Shown: piece after piece, positions 33,386 to 41,274 of the stretch | Numbering within the stretch: position 1 is the stretch's first letter | How the letters are laid out: the number at the start of each line of letters is the position of its first letter | Translations under genes and position numbers: made by a program | Notes under the pieces: generated by a model | Database searches by the model: none | What the model was told of the DNA's origin: nothing | Seen by the model: the letters and a program-made list of their open reading frames with translations, nothing else | Source of the DNA: Clostridiales bacterium 1_7_47FAA | GTDB taxonomy: Bacteria > Bacillota > Clostridia > Lachnospirales > Lachnospiraceae | Reading direction: 5' to 3' | Length of the DNA: 64,000 bases | NCBI GenBank assembly: GCA_000155435.1 | Contig: DS990260.1 | Coordinates: 1,551,871 to 1,615,870, forward strand

Positions 33386-34795
33386 CTAATTCCTGTATGG
33401 GTTCTCCATGGCCAGGCTGAACCGGAATTCCCGGACATACCCCCTCGGCACAAAGGATATCACCAGGTCCAGGCGCTCATCCTGCAGGATGTTCACATGC
33501 TCCAGGTCCTCAATGGACACGGAACCGCTTGACAGTTCCCCGGCCTCCGCCATGTCTTCCAGGGGGATGTTCAGGGTCTCCAGGATGTTGTTGATATCCG
33601 TCTCCATGTCATCGGAGGCGCTGATATCCATCTGCACCATGTTGACAGCCCGCTTGTAGATTTCCCGTATCATCTTGTTCAGTACGCGCACATGCTCCGC
33701 ATACCGGTAATCGCTGCCCTCGCGGCACAGCACACGCGCGTTGTTTACATAGCATCCGTCAATGCCGTAGTACTTACGCCAGGTCAGGTAGCCGGCGTCA
33801 TCCAGCTCGCTGATATGGTCCTCAATGCCCTCCGGCATGAGCCGGGTCATCTTGGCCTCCGAGATGGAAAAGGTATCCACGCGGCCTATGGACTGGGCCA
33901 CGCCGGCTATCCCGTACAGCCCCGCCACAATCCCGGCGTTGTTGATGCACTGCTCCCGGCCGTCCCAGCGTGTGTACTGGGACCAGGCGCTGCACACCTG
34001 GACGTAATAGCTGTCTATCCCCTTGGCCTCCGCCTTCAGCGCGGCGGTATATTCATCCAGGCTTTCCTCCGCCCCTTTATTACGTGCCTCACACAGGAAG
34101 AACACAGGGCGTCTGTACAGGGACAGGAACAGTTCCGCACTGGCAGCCAGGGAGGCCCAGAGTGCTTTCGCGGATGTCCCGGCCACATGGATGAACTCAA
34201 AGTCCAGGTCACTGTTATACAGGCTTTTCACCGCCTTTAGGACCGCGCTGTTGCTCACGGCCGGGGCCGTGGTTGAAAACCGGTAGGTATCCCCTGCCTT
34301 GAATTCTTCCGCAAATGTAAGGGTGATTCCGGTACCGGCAAGCTCCTTCTTCCCGCTGAGCGGGATGGTCTCCTCCGCTTCGTAGCTGTATCCGCCATTG
34401 ACGGAGCAGCAGAAGGCTGCCGTATTGGGCGGTCCGTCCTCCGTTATCTTCAGGATGATATCATATGCGTTGTTCGGTGTCCCGCTTACGCTTACGGTCC
34501 CTCCCCCCGTCCCGCTGTGGGCAACCTCCCCGTTGGTACCTGCGGTCTCCGGACGGACCGGCACGCAGTAAATCCGGGATGCCCCGTTCTCAACGCTGTC
34601 AATGCAGGCGTCCGCCAGGGGGCTGAGCCCCAGCTTTTCCTTCATCTGCTCCGGTTTCATGCTCCCTGTAATCAGGATGGGGACCGTTGTCTCAACCGGG
34701 GAAGCCCCAATCTTTACGTGGACCCCGGTCCCGGTGCTTCCGGAATTGCCCAGGCTCCCGTCCTCCACAACAAATGTCACGTCCCTCAAGCTCAT
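33386..34795 (-). CDS. Contractile tail sheath protein (DUF2586-like)
   Basis: 469 residues, Mu gpL size. The C-terminal half contains the conserved sheath features: a segment with YLTWRKYYGIDGCYVNNARV and the end VPRGYVREFRFSLAMENPYR. It polymerises around the tube and contracts during injection, which shows the phage is a myovirus. Confidence 0.87.
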   Translation of the reverse strand: MSLRDVTFVVEDGSLGNSGSTGTGVHVKIGASPVETTVPILITGSMKPEQMKEKLGLSPLADACIDSVENGASRIYCVPVRPETAGTNGEVAHSGTGGGTVSVSGTPNNAYDIILKITEDGPPNTAAFCCSVNGGYSYEAEETIPLSGKKELAGTGITLTFAEEFKAGDTYRFSTTAPAVSNSAVLKAVKSLYNSDLDFEFIHVAGTSAKALWASLAASAELFLSLYRRPVFFLCEARNKGAEESLDEYTAALKAEAKGIDSYYVQVCSAWSQYTRWDGREQCINNAGIVAGLYGIAGVAQSIGRVDTFSISEAKMTRLMPEGIEDHISELDDAGYLTWRKYYGIDGCYVNNARVLCREGSDYRYAEHVRVLNKMIREIYKRAVNMVQMDISASDDMETDINNILETLNIPLEDMAEAGELSSGSVSIEDLEHVNILQDERLDLVISFVPRGYVREFRFSLAMENPYRN

Positions 34796-35025
34796 CTTGT
34801 TCCTCCCGTTCCTGCCATGGGTCCCTCCTTAAATGCAGTGACGGCTTCCAGGTATTCCTGCTCCGTCACCTGTTTCCCGGGCCTCCAGCCCTTCAGGCAC
34901 AGGGTGCCGGCGTAGACGGCCGGACCCGTGCCGTGCACGTTGTACCAGTGTTCTATGGTCTCATGGACAGGCACAGCCGGTTCTGCTGCGGTCTCCGCGC
35001 CCGTCCCCTTTTCTTCCTTTGCCAT
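34792..35025 (-). CDS. Small phage protein before the sheath gene
   Basis: 77 residues with an Ala/Glu/Pro-rich start and a compact second half (GTLCLKGWRPGKQVTEQEYL). It overlaps the sheath start by 4 bases. The place matches small DUF2635-like proteins of Mu relatives, but similarity is not clear. Confidence 0.65.
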   Translation of the reverse strand: MAKEEKGTGAETAAEPAVPVHETIEHWYNVHGTGPAVYAGTLCLKGWRPGKQVTEQEYLEAVTAFKEGPMAGTGGTR

Positions 35026-35046
35026 TGCCTTTTTCCTTTCCCTTTC

Positions 35047-35526
35047 TCAGGCCGGCCGGATTCCTCCGACCGATGCCGCTTTCTTTTTGTCATCCCGGTA
35101 AATGCCCCCGTGGAAGGTGACCGGTATCTGGCATGCGATGTTGGCCTTCAGGATGCTGTCCTCCTTATCGACCCACTCCACCTCTCCCAGTTCAATGTCC
35201 ACATAGTTTCCATCCAGACGGATTCCTTGTCCCAGCGCTTCTAAGAACGCCAGGAAGATGGCCTCACAGGCCTCCTCCGAATATTCCCCGATGACCACCT
35301 TGAAGCGGGTGTCCACGGCATAGACCTTGGTCCGCACGCACCGAACCCCGTTTTGGTCTTCATAGTTGCGTTTTGAGCCGTCTCGCGTGATGGTCTGGCC
35401 TTCCCGCAGCACCGCTCCCACATGGCTGTCCGTCTTCAGCTGCAGCCGTTTCCAGGTGGTAATCACTTCATTTTTGATTCCTGCCTTTTCAAGGCATTCC
35501 TTCAGGTATTCCTTTTCCCGTCTCAT
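35047..35526 (-). CDS. Tail completion/terminator-type protein
   Basis: 159 residues after the virion-morphogenesis gene, where Mu-like phages encode gp37-like tail completion proteins. It contains VRTKVYAVDTRFKVVIGEY and VDIELGEVEWVDKEDSILK strands. Family not certain. Overlaps the upstream gene's stop; AGGAGG lies inside that gene. Confidence 0.65.
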   Translation of the reverse strand: MRREKEYLKECLEKAGIKNEVITTWKRLQLKTDSHVGAVLREGQTITRDGSKRNYEDQNGVRCVRTKVYAVDTRFKVVIGEYSEEACEAIFLAFLEALGQGIRLDGNYVDIELGEVEWVDKEDSILKANIACQIPVTFHGGIYRDDKKKAASVGGIRPA

Positions 35527-36014
35527 CAGGCCCTCCTGACTGCGTATTCCACTTCGCTTCGGATTTCCTGCAGGTCCTCATCTGAAATCCCTAAAAATGG
35601 CCTTGCAGGGATATGGATGGTCACCCTCTTTGCCGTGACCCACACACCCTTGTACCGGAACCTCAGGTACTTTGCCTTCTTGGCCCGGATGGTCCTCTCA
35701 TCCCCGTACTGGTGCGTGGCCGCGTAAATGGTATTGGTCCCCACCGCCGCTCCGGTGGAATCCGCGATGGCCCGGATGGACTGCTTCAGGCGGGTGGTCT
35801 GGGTCAGCGTGATGCCCTGTCCCTCCTGTTCCCGCAGGGAGACAGGCCAGGGCTTCCCCTCCGGGCTTTTCCTGCTCCGGAACCGGTCCATGGTGGTGGA
35901 CCGCAGCCCCTCCGCCACGTCCTTCATCAGTGCGGACCGGTTTATGCCCGACAGGCCCGCCAGCTTTTTCTGGAGCTCCGGGAAATCCCCGGACAGGGTT
36001 GTGGTCATCCGCAT
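35526..36014 (-). CDS. Virion morphogenesis protein (Mu gpG-like)
   Basis: 162 residues. The pattern KDVAEGLRSTTMDRFRSRKSPEGKPW and the later IPARPFLGISDEDL are hallmarks of the phage virion morphogenesis family, needed for head-tail joining. Unlike Mu, where G precedes I, it stands after the DUF1320 gene here. Confidence 0.87.
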   Translation of the reverse strand: MRMTTTLSGDFPELQKKLAGLSGINRSALMKDVAEGLRSTTMDRFRSRKSPEGKPWPVSLREQEGQGITLTQTTRLKQSIRAIADSTGAAVGTNTIYAATHQYGDERTIRAKKAKYLRFRYKGVWVTAKRVTIHIPARPFLGISDEDLQEIRSEVEYAVRRA

Positions 36015-36015
36015 C

Positions 36016-36471
36016 TTAAAGCCCCCTCATGGTTGCCCTGGAAAACAGCCTTGGGCTGGATGATATCCGGAATCCCTCCGCTGCTGCTTTTGACGGGTCC
36101 GTGCCTTCCTTCACGATGTCGGTCTCACCTTTTGCCACCTTTGTTAAGAACGCGATGGCGTTCTTATACCGCGTCAGGTAGTTGTTCTCCCGTTCCCCTT
36201 CATCGATTCCCGCCCGTGAAATCAGGTTATAGACCGCGATGTCCTTTGAGTACTTCCGGATGACCGCCGGCACGGGGGACATGGGGACCGGGTACCGCTT
36301 CATCAGGTACCCGTCTATCTCCGCATCTGCATCCCCTATAGCCTCACGGGCCAGGGGTTCCAGCATCTCCCGGCGTTTTTCCGGGTCCTCAATGTACCGG
36401 TCGCCGATAATAGGGTTCATGGCATCCTCTTTCAGCATGTCCATGACGTCCCCCGCTTCACAGTATGCCAT
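36016..36471 (-). CDS. DUF1320 head-tail connector (Mu gp36-like)
   Basis: 151 residues starting MAYCEAGDVMDML and with the conserved AIGDADAEIDGYLMKRYPVP, typical for DUF1320. It lies directly after the major capsid gene, as in Mu. AAGGAG precedes the ATG. Confidence 0.87.
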   Translation of the reverse strand: MAYCEAGDVMDMLKEDAMNPIIGDRYIEDPEKRREMLEPLAREAIGDADAEIDGYLMKRYPVPMSPVPAVIRKYSKDIAVYNLISRAGIDEGERENNYLTRYKNAIAFLTKVAKGETDIVKEGTDPSKAAAEGFRISSSPRLFSRATMRGL

Positions 36472-36491
36472 GTCTGTCTCCTTCTCTTCCC

Positions 36492-37379
36492 TTAGCTTGA
36501 TTCCCCTGTGCTGCCATAAGCCATCTGCCAGAAACCGTAGCCTACGTTATTGCGCCCGTCCGCGCCGTACAGAAATTCGTCCCGCATGAATACATTGTCA
36601 TCATTATCCGCCGTCTTGCTGACCAGCTTTATCTTCTTGCGCTCCTGGTAGATGATGGGTTTCAGGGACCTCCTGGTGCACAGGAGATACCACGCGTCCT
36701 CCTGGGCTGCCAGTTCCGGCTCCACCAGAAGTTTTGCTGTCCCCTTGTACACATTGGAGCTGCCGTTTATGAACTCCGCTTCCAGTATCTGCCGTCCCAT
36801 CTCCTCATTGGCCGGGGATACCACTAACAGGTCCGGCACCAGGCCCAGGCTCTTGCCCTTGTCCCCCACCAGGCTCATGATGGCGGTACGTCCCGCCTTG
36901 TAGGCCTCCATGGATAACTTCCTGGTGCCCAGGTTGGATACCTTTTTCTTTTCTACCGGGTGGTCCGCACTGAAAAAGGGCTTACCATCATAACACGCGT
37001 TTTTAAACCCGGCCATGAGTGCACCGTAGCACTGTTCATTGGGATGACGTGCTGCACACTCGCCAAGGTTCTGGAACATCGGGTTGTATACGCCGTAGGT
37101 ATCATCCTCAATGTCATCCCGCGGGACCGCAATGGTCATCTCAAACTTCTTGTTCTTGATGACATAATCATAGGCACTCAGGTTCTGGATTTCACGGTCC
37201 CCAATCCATTCCCGCATCTGCGGCATCTGCCCCAGCCAGTTATAGGACTGGTCCCGGGTGGTGCTGGGTACTGTGGTTGCTATCTGCTGGTAGGTCGTTG
37301 GCGTTTCCGCCAGGGCCTTGTTGAAAATCACGCTGTATCCGATGGACATGCTCCGGATGTTCGCCTGGTTAATAATCAT
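36492..37379 (-). CDS. Major capsid protein (Mu gpT-like)
   Basis: 295 residues, near Mu gpT size. Start ATG at 37379 after GAGGAGG. Conserved segments include YNWLGQMPQMREWIGDREI and a C-terminal NVGYGFWQMAYGS. Fold expected to be HK97-like. An in-frame upstream start (37445) overlaps the previous gene and lacks a ribosome site. Confidence 0.9.
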   Translation of the reverse strand: MIINQANIRSMSIGYSVIFNKALAETPTTYQQIATTVPSTTRDQSYNWLGQMPQMREWIGDREIQNLSAYDYVIKNKKFEMTIAVPRDDIEDDTYGVYNPMFQNLGECAARHPNEQCYGALMAGFKNACYDGKPFFSADHPVEKKKVSNLGTRKLSMEAYKAGRTAIMSLVGDKGKSLGLVPDLLVVSPANEEMGRQILEAEFINGSSNVYKGTAKLLVEPELAAQEDAWYLLCTRRSLKPIIYQERKKIKLVSKTADNDDNVFMRDEFLYGADGRNNVGYGFWQMAYGSTGESS

Positions 37380-37408
37380 GGCTGTTTCCTCCTCATTCTT
37401 ATGCTTGC

Positions 37409-37828
37409 TTACTCCGCGGCCGGCATGGCCGGCTGGTTGAACCACACCGTCACCCCGTCCGCTTCTACCGCCAGCACCGTTCCGGCCGGGCTGCTTCCCG
37501 TGGAGGCCATGCTGATGGTGACCGCATCCTCCAGATAGCAGGTCCTTAAGATATCCGTTGCCTTTGCCTGGCTCCCCGGGGTGGCGGAATTCTCCATCAC
37601 GAATGCCCCGCGGCGCACCTTCACCCGGATGTCCCCGGCCTCCCCGTTCCGGTTATCCGCCGGCTCCAGGGCCACCCCGGCCACCGTGAGGTTGGCCGCC
37701 TTCGAGGCCGGCACCGCATATCCGTCCGTCCCAAGGGCCACCATGGTGGCCTCCGTGATGGCCGCGCCGGCTGCCACCGGCAGCACCAGCGTATTAGGGT
37801 CTAACTTCTCATTCCCCGTCCGTATCAT
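37409..37828 (-). CDS. Head decoration-type protein
   Basis: 139 residues between protease and capsid genes. Strand-rich sequence (VALGTDGYAVPASKAANLTV) like DUF2190/Mu gpD-type decoration proteins. Start at 37828 after GGAGG; it overlaps the protease gene end by 20 bases. Confidence 0.7.
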   Translation of the reverse strand: MIRTGNEKLDPNTLVLPVAAGAAITEATMVALGTDGYAVPASKAANLTVAGVALEPADNRNGEAGDIRVKVRRGAFVMENSATPGSQAKATDILRTCYLEDAVTISMASTGSSPAGTVLAVEADGVTVWFNQPAMPAAE

Positions 37829-38387
37829 CTTCCATACCTCCATACTTCTTTAAATCCTCCTCGGTCACGCCCTGGTTCTTTAAAATCCTCCAGTCAACCC
37901 CGTCCTGTTTCCGTTCATCCGCCGCAAAGGCGGTCTTTCCCATGGGGACCACCACCGGGGCCTTCTCCACAAATTTGGCAAAGCCCTTGGGGTCGGACAG
38001 GGCGTACGCGACCGCCCATTCCTTCTGGGCCGGGGACAGCTTCCCATCCTTCATGGCCAGGCCCACCAGTTCCTCCGCTTTCTGGCTGGCCGCCTGCTTT
38101 TCAAGCTCCGCCACCCGCCGCTGCAGGGCAGAGTCACCGGCCTTGAATGCCATGATTCTTGCCGTCACATCCTCTGTCCTTGCATCTTCCGGAAGGCCTA
38201 ACAGGTCCAGCACGGTCTTGTTGGCTACCAGCTGTGTCCCTTCCTTTGCCGGGCCCTCCTTTCCTTCCTGGCCCCCCTGTCCTTCCTCCGCTGCCTGCTG
38301 TGTAAGCTCCTTAATCCGCTTCAGGACGTCCTCTTCTGCCGTCCCTTCCTCCAGCCCCAGAAGTTCAATCAGTGCACTTAATTCCAT
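37809..38387 (-). CDS. Internal-start scaffold protein (Mu gpZ-like)
   Basis: Same frame as the protease. ATG at 38387 (codon 160) preceded by AGGAGG and 8 bases, better than many true starts here. The 192-residue product contains the Glu/Gln/Gly-rich, helical scaffold region. Mu makes gpZ from an internal start in gene I in the same way. Confidence 0.65.
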   Translation of the reverse strand: MELSALIELLGLEEGTAEEDVLKRIKELTQQAAEEGQGGQEGKEGPAKEGTQLVANKTVLDLLGLPEDARTEDVTARIMAFKAGDSALQRRVAELEKQAASQKAEELVGLAMKDGKLSPAQKEWAVAYALSDPKGFAKFVEKAPVVVPMGKTAFAADERKQDGVDWRILKNQGVTEEDLKKYGGMEDDTDGE

Positions 38388-38864
38388 TCTTGGTTCCTCC
38401 TCTTCCTCAATGCTCAATGCATCGGAATTTATGATTGCAAACATACCGGTGATGGCCGGGGTATTGGTCAGCGCCGCGCTGTGGAACACCGCCGCGTGCT
38501 GGTCTGCCTTTTTAACCAGTACCACCGGGGACAGGTAGCGGTATTCCTTGTTGGCGATATACTCCCGCCCCTTTTTGGTCCACTCCACCCGGGCCATCAG
38601 GGCATCCTCACCCGGATACAGGTCCTTTATCCAGCCGGCCGCCGGGGCCTGCACGTCACTCAGGGTCTGGTGCTCATAATCAATCACCAGGTCCAGCCGG
38701 CGTGCCTTGAACTGCCGGATGATTCCGGCAATATCCCGGTCATCCACCTCAAAGTCTCCCTTTGTGCTGCTCACATGCCCTTTGGGCAGCACCCGGATGA
38801 CCTCCGGCACCCCGCTCAGGTCGATTCCCGACAGGGGCCGGACCGTTAATTCTGTCTTCTTCAT
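37809..38864 (-). CDS. Prohead protease/scaffold (Mu gpI-like)
   Basis: 351 residues. The N-terminal 150 residues are the Mu-type protease (IDYEHQTLSDVQAPAAGWI has the catalytic His, AVFHSAALTNTPAI the Ser region). The C-terminal half is a charged scaffold ending DDTDGE. It processes the prohead and is removed. The start follows AAAGG. Confidence 0.88.
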   Translation of the reverse strand: MKKTELTVRPLSGIDLSGVPEVIRVLPKGHVSSTKGDFEVDDRDIAGIIRQFKARRLDLVIDYEHQTLSDVQAPAAGWIKDLYPGEDALMARVEWTKKGREYIANKEYRYLSPVVLVKKADQHAAVFHSAALTNTPAITGMFAIINSDALSIEEEEEPRMELSALIELLGLEEGTAEEDVLKRIKELTQQAAEEGQGGQEGKEGPAKEGTQLVANKTVLDLLGLPEDARTEDVTARIMAFKAGDSALQRRVAELEKQAASQKAEELVGLAMKDGKLSPAQKEWAVAYALSDPKGFAKFVEKAPVVVPMGKTAFAADERKQDGVDWRILKNQGVTEEDLKKYGGMEDDTDGE

Positions 38865-38924
38865 CCCATGCGCCTTTCTGTTTTGCGTTTTAACGCGCCA
38901 TTGACGCGTTTTGACGCGTTAAAT
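38865..38924. repeat. Central intergenic repeat cluster
   Basis: 60-bp gap between the F-like and I-like genes in an otherwise tightly packed operon. It holds TTGACGCGTT twice in tandem (38901-38920) and an inverted pair TTTTAACGCG (38888) / CGCGTTAAA (38915). The prophage midpoint is 38845, and Mu has its strong gyrase site at the corresponding place. Confidence 0.6.
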
Positions 38925-39707
38925 TTATCCGGGGCTGGAATTCCCCGCCGGACGGTCCGGATTGGCCTTACGCGCCTTCTGCTGTTCCTGGTACAGCCTC
39001 CTTAAGACCGGTGGGAATGCAGCCAGGTCCGGCTTCCACTCCGCCTTCGCCGGGTTCGTCCGGAACTTCGGGTCCGGCAGCAGCGCCTCCGTCTCTCCTG
39101 TGGCCATATTGGACGTATCCGGCAGGGCCTGCTCCACGGTAAGCCCCATACGCCTTACCTGCTCCTCCGTCCTGGAGACAACCATACACCGGCAGCCGAA
39201 TCCGTTGGGCGGATACCAGATATCCCACACCGGGGAATCCGCTGGGAATACCCGTCCGTCCATGGCCGCGTGGCTTTCCCTCACGTGCCCGTCCCCGGCC
39301 GTCTGGTACTGCCAGTACCTCCGCCGTCCCATCACATCCGGGTCCGTCATCTGCTGGTAATGGCCTACGCTGTAGGCTGTAAGCATGTTCTGACGGAAGA
39401 TACGGTCCGCATGATAAGGCGTCAGGCCGTCATAGCCCCTCTCCTCCAGGAAACGGTCCATGTTTTCCTGGAATCGTGCCTTCGTGGTCCCTTCCTCTAT
39501 GGCCCTTTTCAGTTCCTCCAGGAACTGGTTCAGGACCTCAAGCTCCGTATAACCGGCAACCGAAAATGCCAGGGGGCGGTACCATTCCTTCAGTTTCCTG
39601 AAGTCCTCATACCGGATGACCCCCTTCCGTTCCAGGAACGCTAAGGCTTCACCGAACACCTCCGGCTCCGTCCCTTCCTTCAGTTCCTTTAATATCTGCT
39701 CATCCAT
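38925..39707 (-). CDS. Phage head morphogenesis protein (Mu gpF-like)
   Basis: 260 residues. C-terminal SPP1 gp7/Mu F domain with RIFRQNMLTAYSVGHYQQM and the conserved DIWYPPNGFGCRCMV. Start at 39707 overlaps the portal stop. Minor head protein involved in DNA entry or capsid assembly. Confidence 0.9.
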   Translation of the reverse strand: MDEQILKELKEGTEPEVFGEALAFLERKGVIRYEDFRKLKEWYRPLAFSVAGYTELEVLNQFLEELKRAIEEGTTKARFQENMDRFLEERGYDGLTPYHADRIFRQNMLTAYSVGHYQQMTDPDVMGRRRYWQYQTAGDGHVRESHAAMDGRVFPADSPVWDIWYPPNGFGCRCMVVSRTEEQVRRMGLTVEQALPDTSNMATGETEALLPDPKFRTNPAKAEWKPDLAAFPPVLRRLYQEQQKARKANPDRPAGNSSPG

Positions 39708-41274
39708 CCTGCATCCGCCCCAACATGTTTGATACATACATGACCTGCTCCACCAGCTGGTCAAAATCCTTCACCTTCATGGCATTGTATAACTGCCGCA
39801 GGGCCTCCTCGTCCTTCAGCTGCTCCTGCAGGCCTTCCAGGCTGTCGCAGTGCTCCACCAGCTCCAGGACCGGTGACATCATCTGACGGAAAAAGGCACC
39901 GGACTGCTTCACGGCCGCCGCCTCCAGGCGGTCCAGCACCCGCTGGCCGTCTGCTTCCTTTCCATCGGCCTTCAGTCTGAGGCCCTGGAACATGCCGGTG
40001 CCAGGCTGCCCCATCCCCTGCATCCCGGGAGCTGCCGGGGCCTGCCCAATGGTTTCCTCCCCCTTTTCCGGGGCCGGGATATTGAACTTCTTGTACAGCC
40101 AGCTCTTGGGGATTTCCAGACCGGTGGCCGCCAGGGTGTTCACGATTTCCGCGGTTTCCTTCAGGTCATCCGTATCGGTGGCGTTCAGGACGAAGTACGG
40201 TACATGGGCCCGGACGCCGAAGTTGAACTCCACCAGCGGCCGGATGAGGTCCCGGCGCACCGTCTCCATCACCGCCTTGCAGTCCGCCTCCGTCAGGTCC
40301 TTCCTCACATCGTTATGGGTCTTGGACTGGGCGTAGGAACCGCCGGAATCCGATGTCAGGGTCTGCCCCACGATGGCCTTGCTCATCTGTTCATCACAGA
40401 ACCGGGCCAGCCTTTCATAGATATCCACGCTGGACTGCTTGTTGGATTCAATAAACCTGATGTCAGTCCCGGACGGCACGATACCCGCGGCATCCGTCCC
40501 CATCCTTACGATGGCATCCATCAGGGCTGCCTTATCCTTTTCACTGGCCGTTGCGTCATAGGTCCCCAGCCGCAGGGGCATCCCGTAGACCTCGCAGAAA
40601 CTGACCCAGTCCTTCAGGTCATAGTTTTTAAACAGGTACATCCAGGCCACCACCCGCAGCACGCCATACCGGGAAGGGTGGCCCGAACGCGCCTTGTAAC
40701 GGTGGACGATGAACTTGTTTTCCGGAAGGGGTATCCCTCCCGGGAACGCCTCCGTCCGGAGCATGAGCGCATCGGTCAGGGTATCATAATAAAACTTTTT
40801 CTGGTGGACGTACTCAATGTTCCCCACCACCACATGGCCGTCCCGGTATTCCCACTCGATTTCCTGGAAACTGATGCCCTTTCCGATGGCATCCAGGATG
40901 TCCATGAGGTTGTCGCTGAACCCGTCCAGCTCCTTCAGCTGTTCCTCCACGAAAGCCGCTATCTCCTGGTCTGTTCCGTCCTGCGAAAAGGGCTGCACCT
41001 CCCAGTCCAGGCCCGTCACCGCAAGCTTGCGGGTCTGCAGCTGGGAGAACAGATGGGTGTCCTTGCTTTCCATCTCCTCGAACAGCTCCATCTGCCGGAA
41101 GGGGTCCCCGGCGTCCGCCTCCTTGAATATCCGGGCCAGCTTTACCGGTGTCAGGCCGTCAGACGGGTAGCTGCTGAATTTATCGTTCACATCCCGGATG
41201 GCAACCGCTGCCATGATGGGCCCCCCGCCTTTTGCCATTTCCGGTGGGAATCCCTTCTTATTCTTCTTTGCCAT
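39700..41274 (-). CDS. Portal protein (DUF935, Mu gp29-like)
   Basis: 524 residues. DUF935 segments VTGLDWEVQPFS, GKGISFQEIEWEYRDGHVV and DSGGSYAQSKTHNDVR are visible. It forms the portal ring for DNA packaging. The start abuts the terminase stop. Confidence 0.92.
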   Translation of the reverse strand: MAKKNKKGFPPEMAKGGGPIMAAVAIRDVNDKFSSYPSDGLTPVKLARIFKEADAGDPFRQMELFEEMESKDTHLFSQLQTRKLAVTGLDWEVQPFSQDGTDQEIAAFVEEQLKELDGFSDNLMDILDAIGKGISFQEIEWEYRDGHVVVGNIEYVHQKKFYYDTLTDALMLRTEAFPGGIPLPENKFIVHRYKARSGHPSRYGVLRVVAWMYLFKNYDLKDWVSFCEVYGMPLRLGTYDATASEKDKAALMDAIVRMGTDAAGIVPSGTDIRFIESNKQSSVDIYERLARFCDEQMSKAIVGQTLTSDSGGSYAQSKTHNDVRKDLTEADCKAVMETVRRDLIRPLVEFNFGVRAHVPYFVLNATDTDDLKETAEIVNTLAATGLEIPKSWLYKKFNIPAPEKGEETIGQAPAAPGMQGMGQPGTGMFQGLRLKADGKEADGQRVLDRLEAAAVKQSGAFFRQMMSPVLELVEHCDSLEGLQEQLKDEEALRQLYNAMKVKDFDQLVEQVMYVSNMLGRMQDG

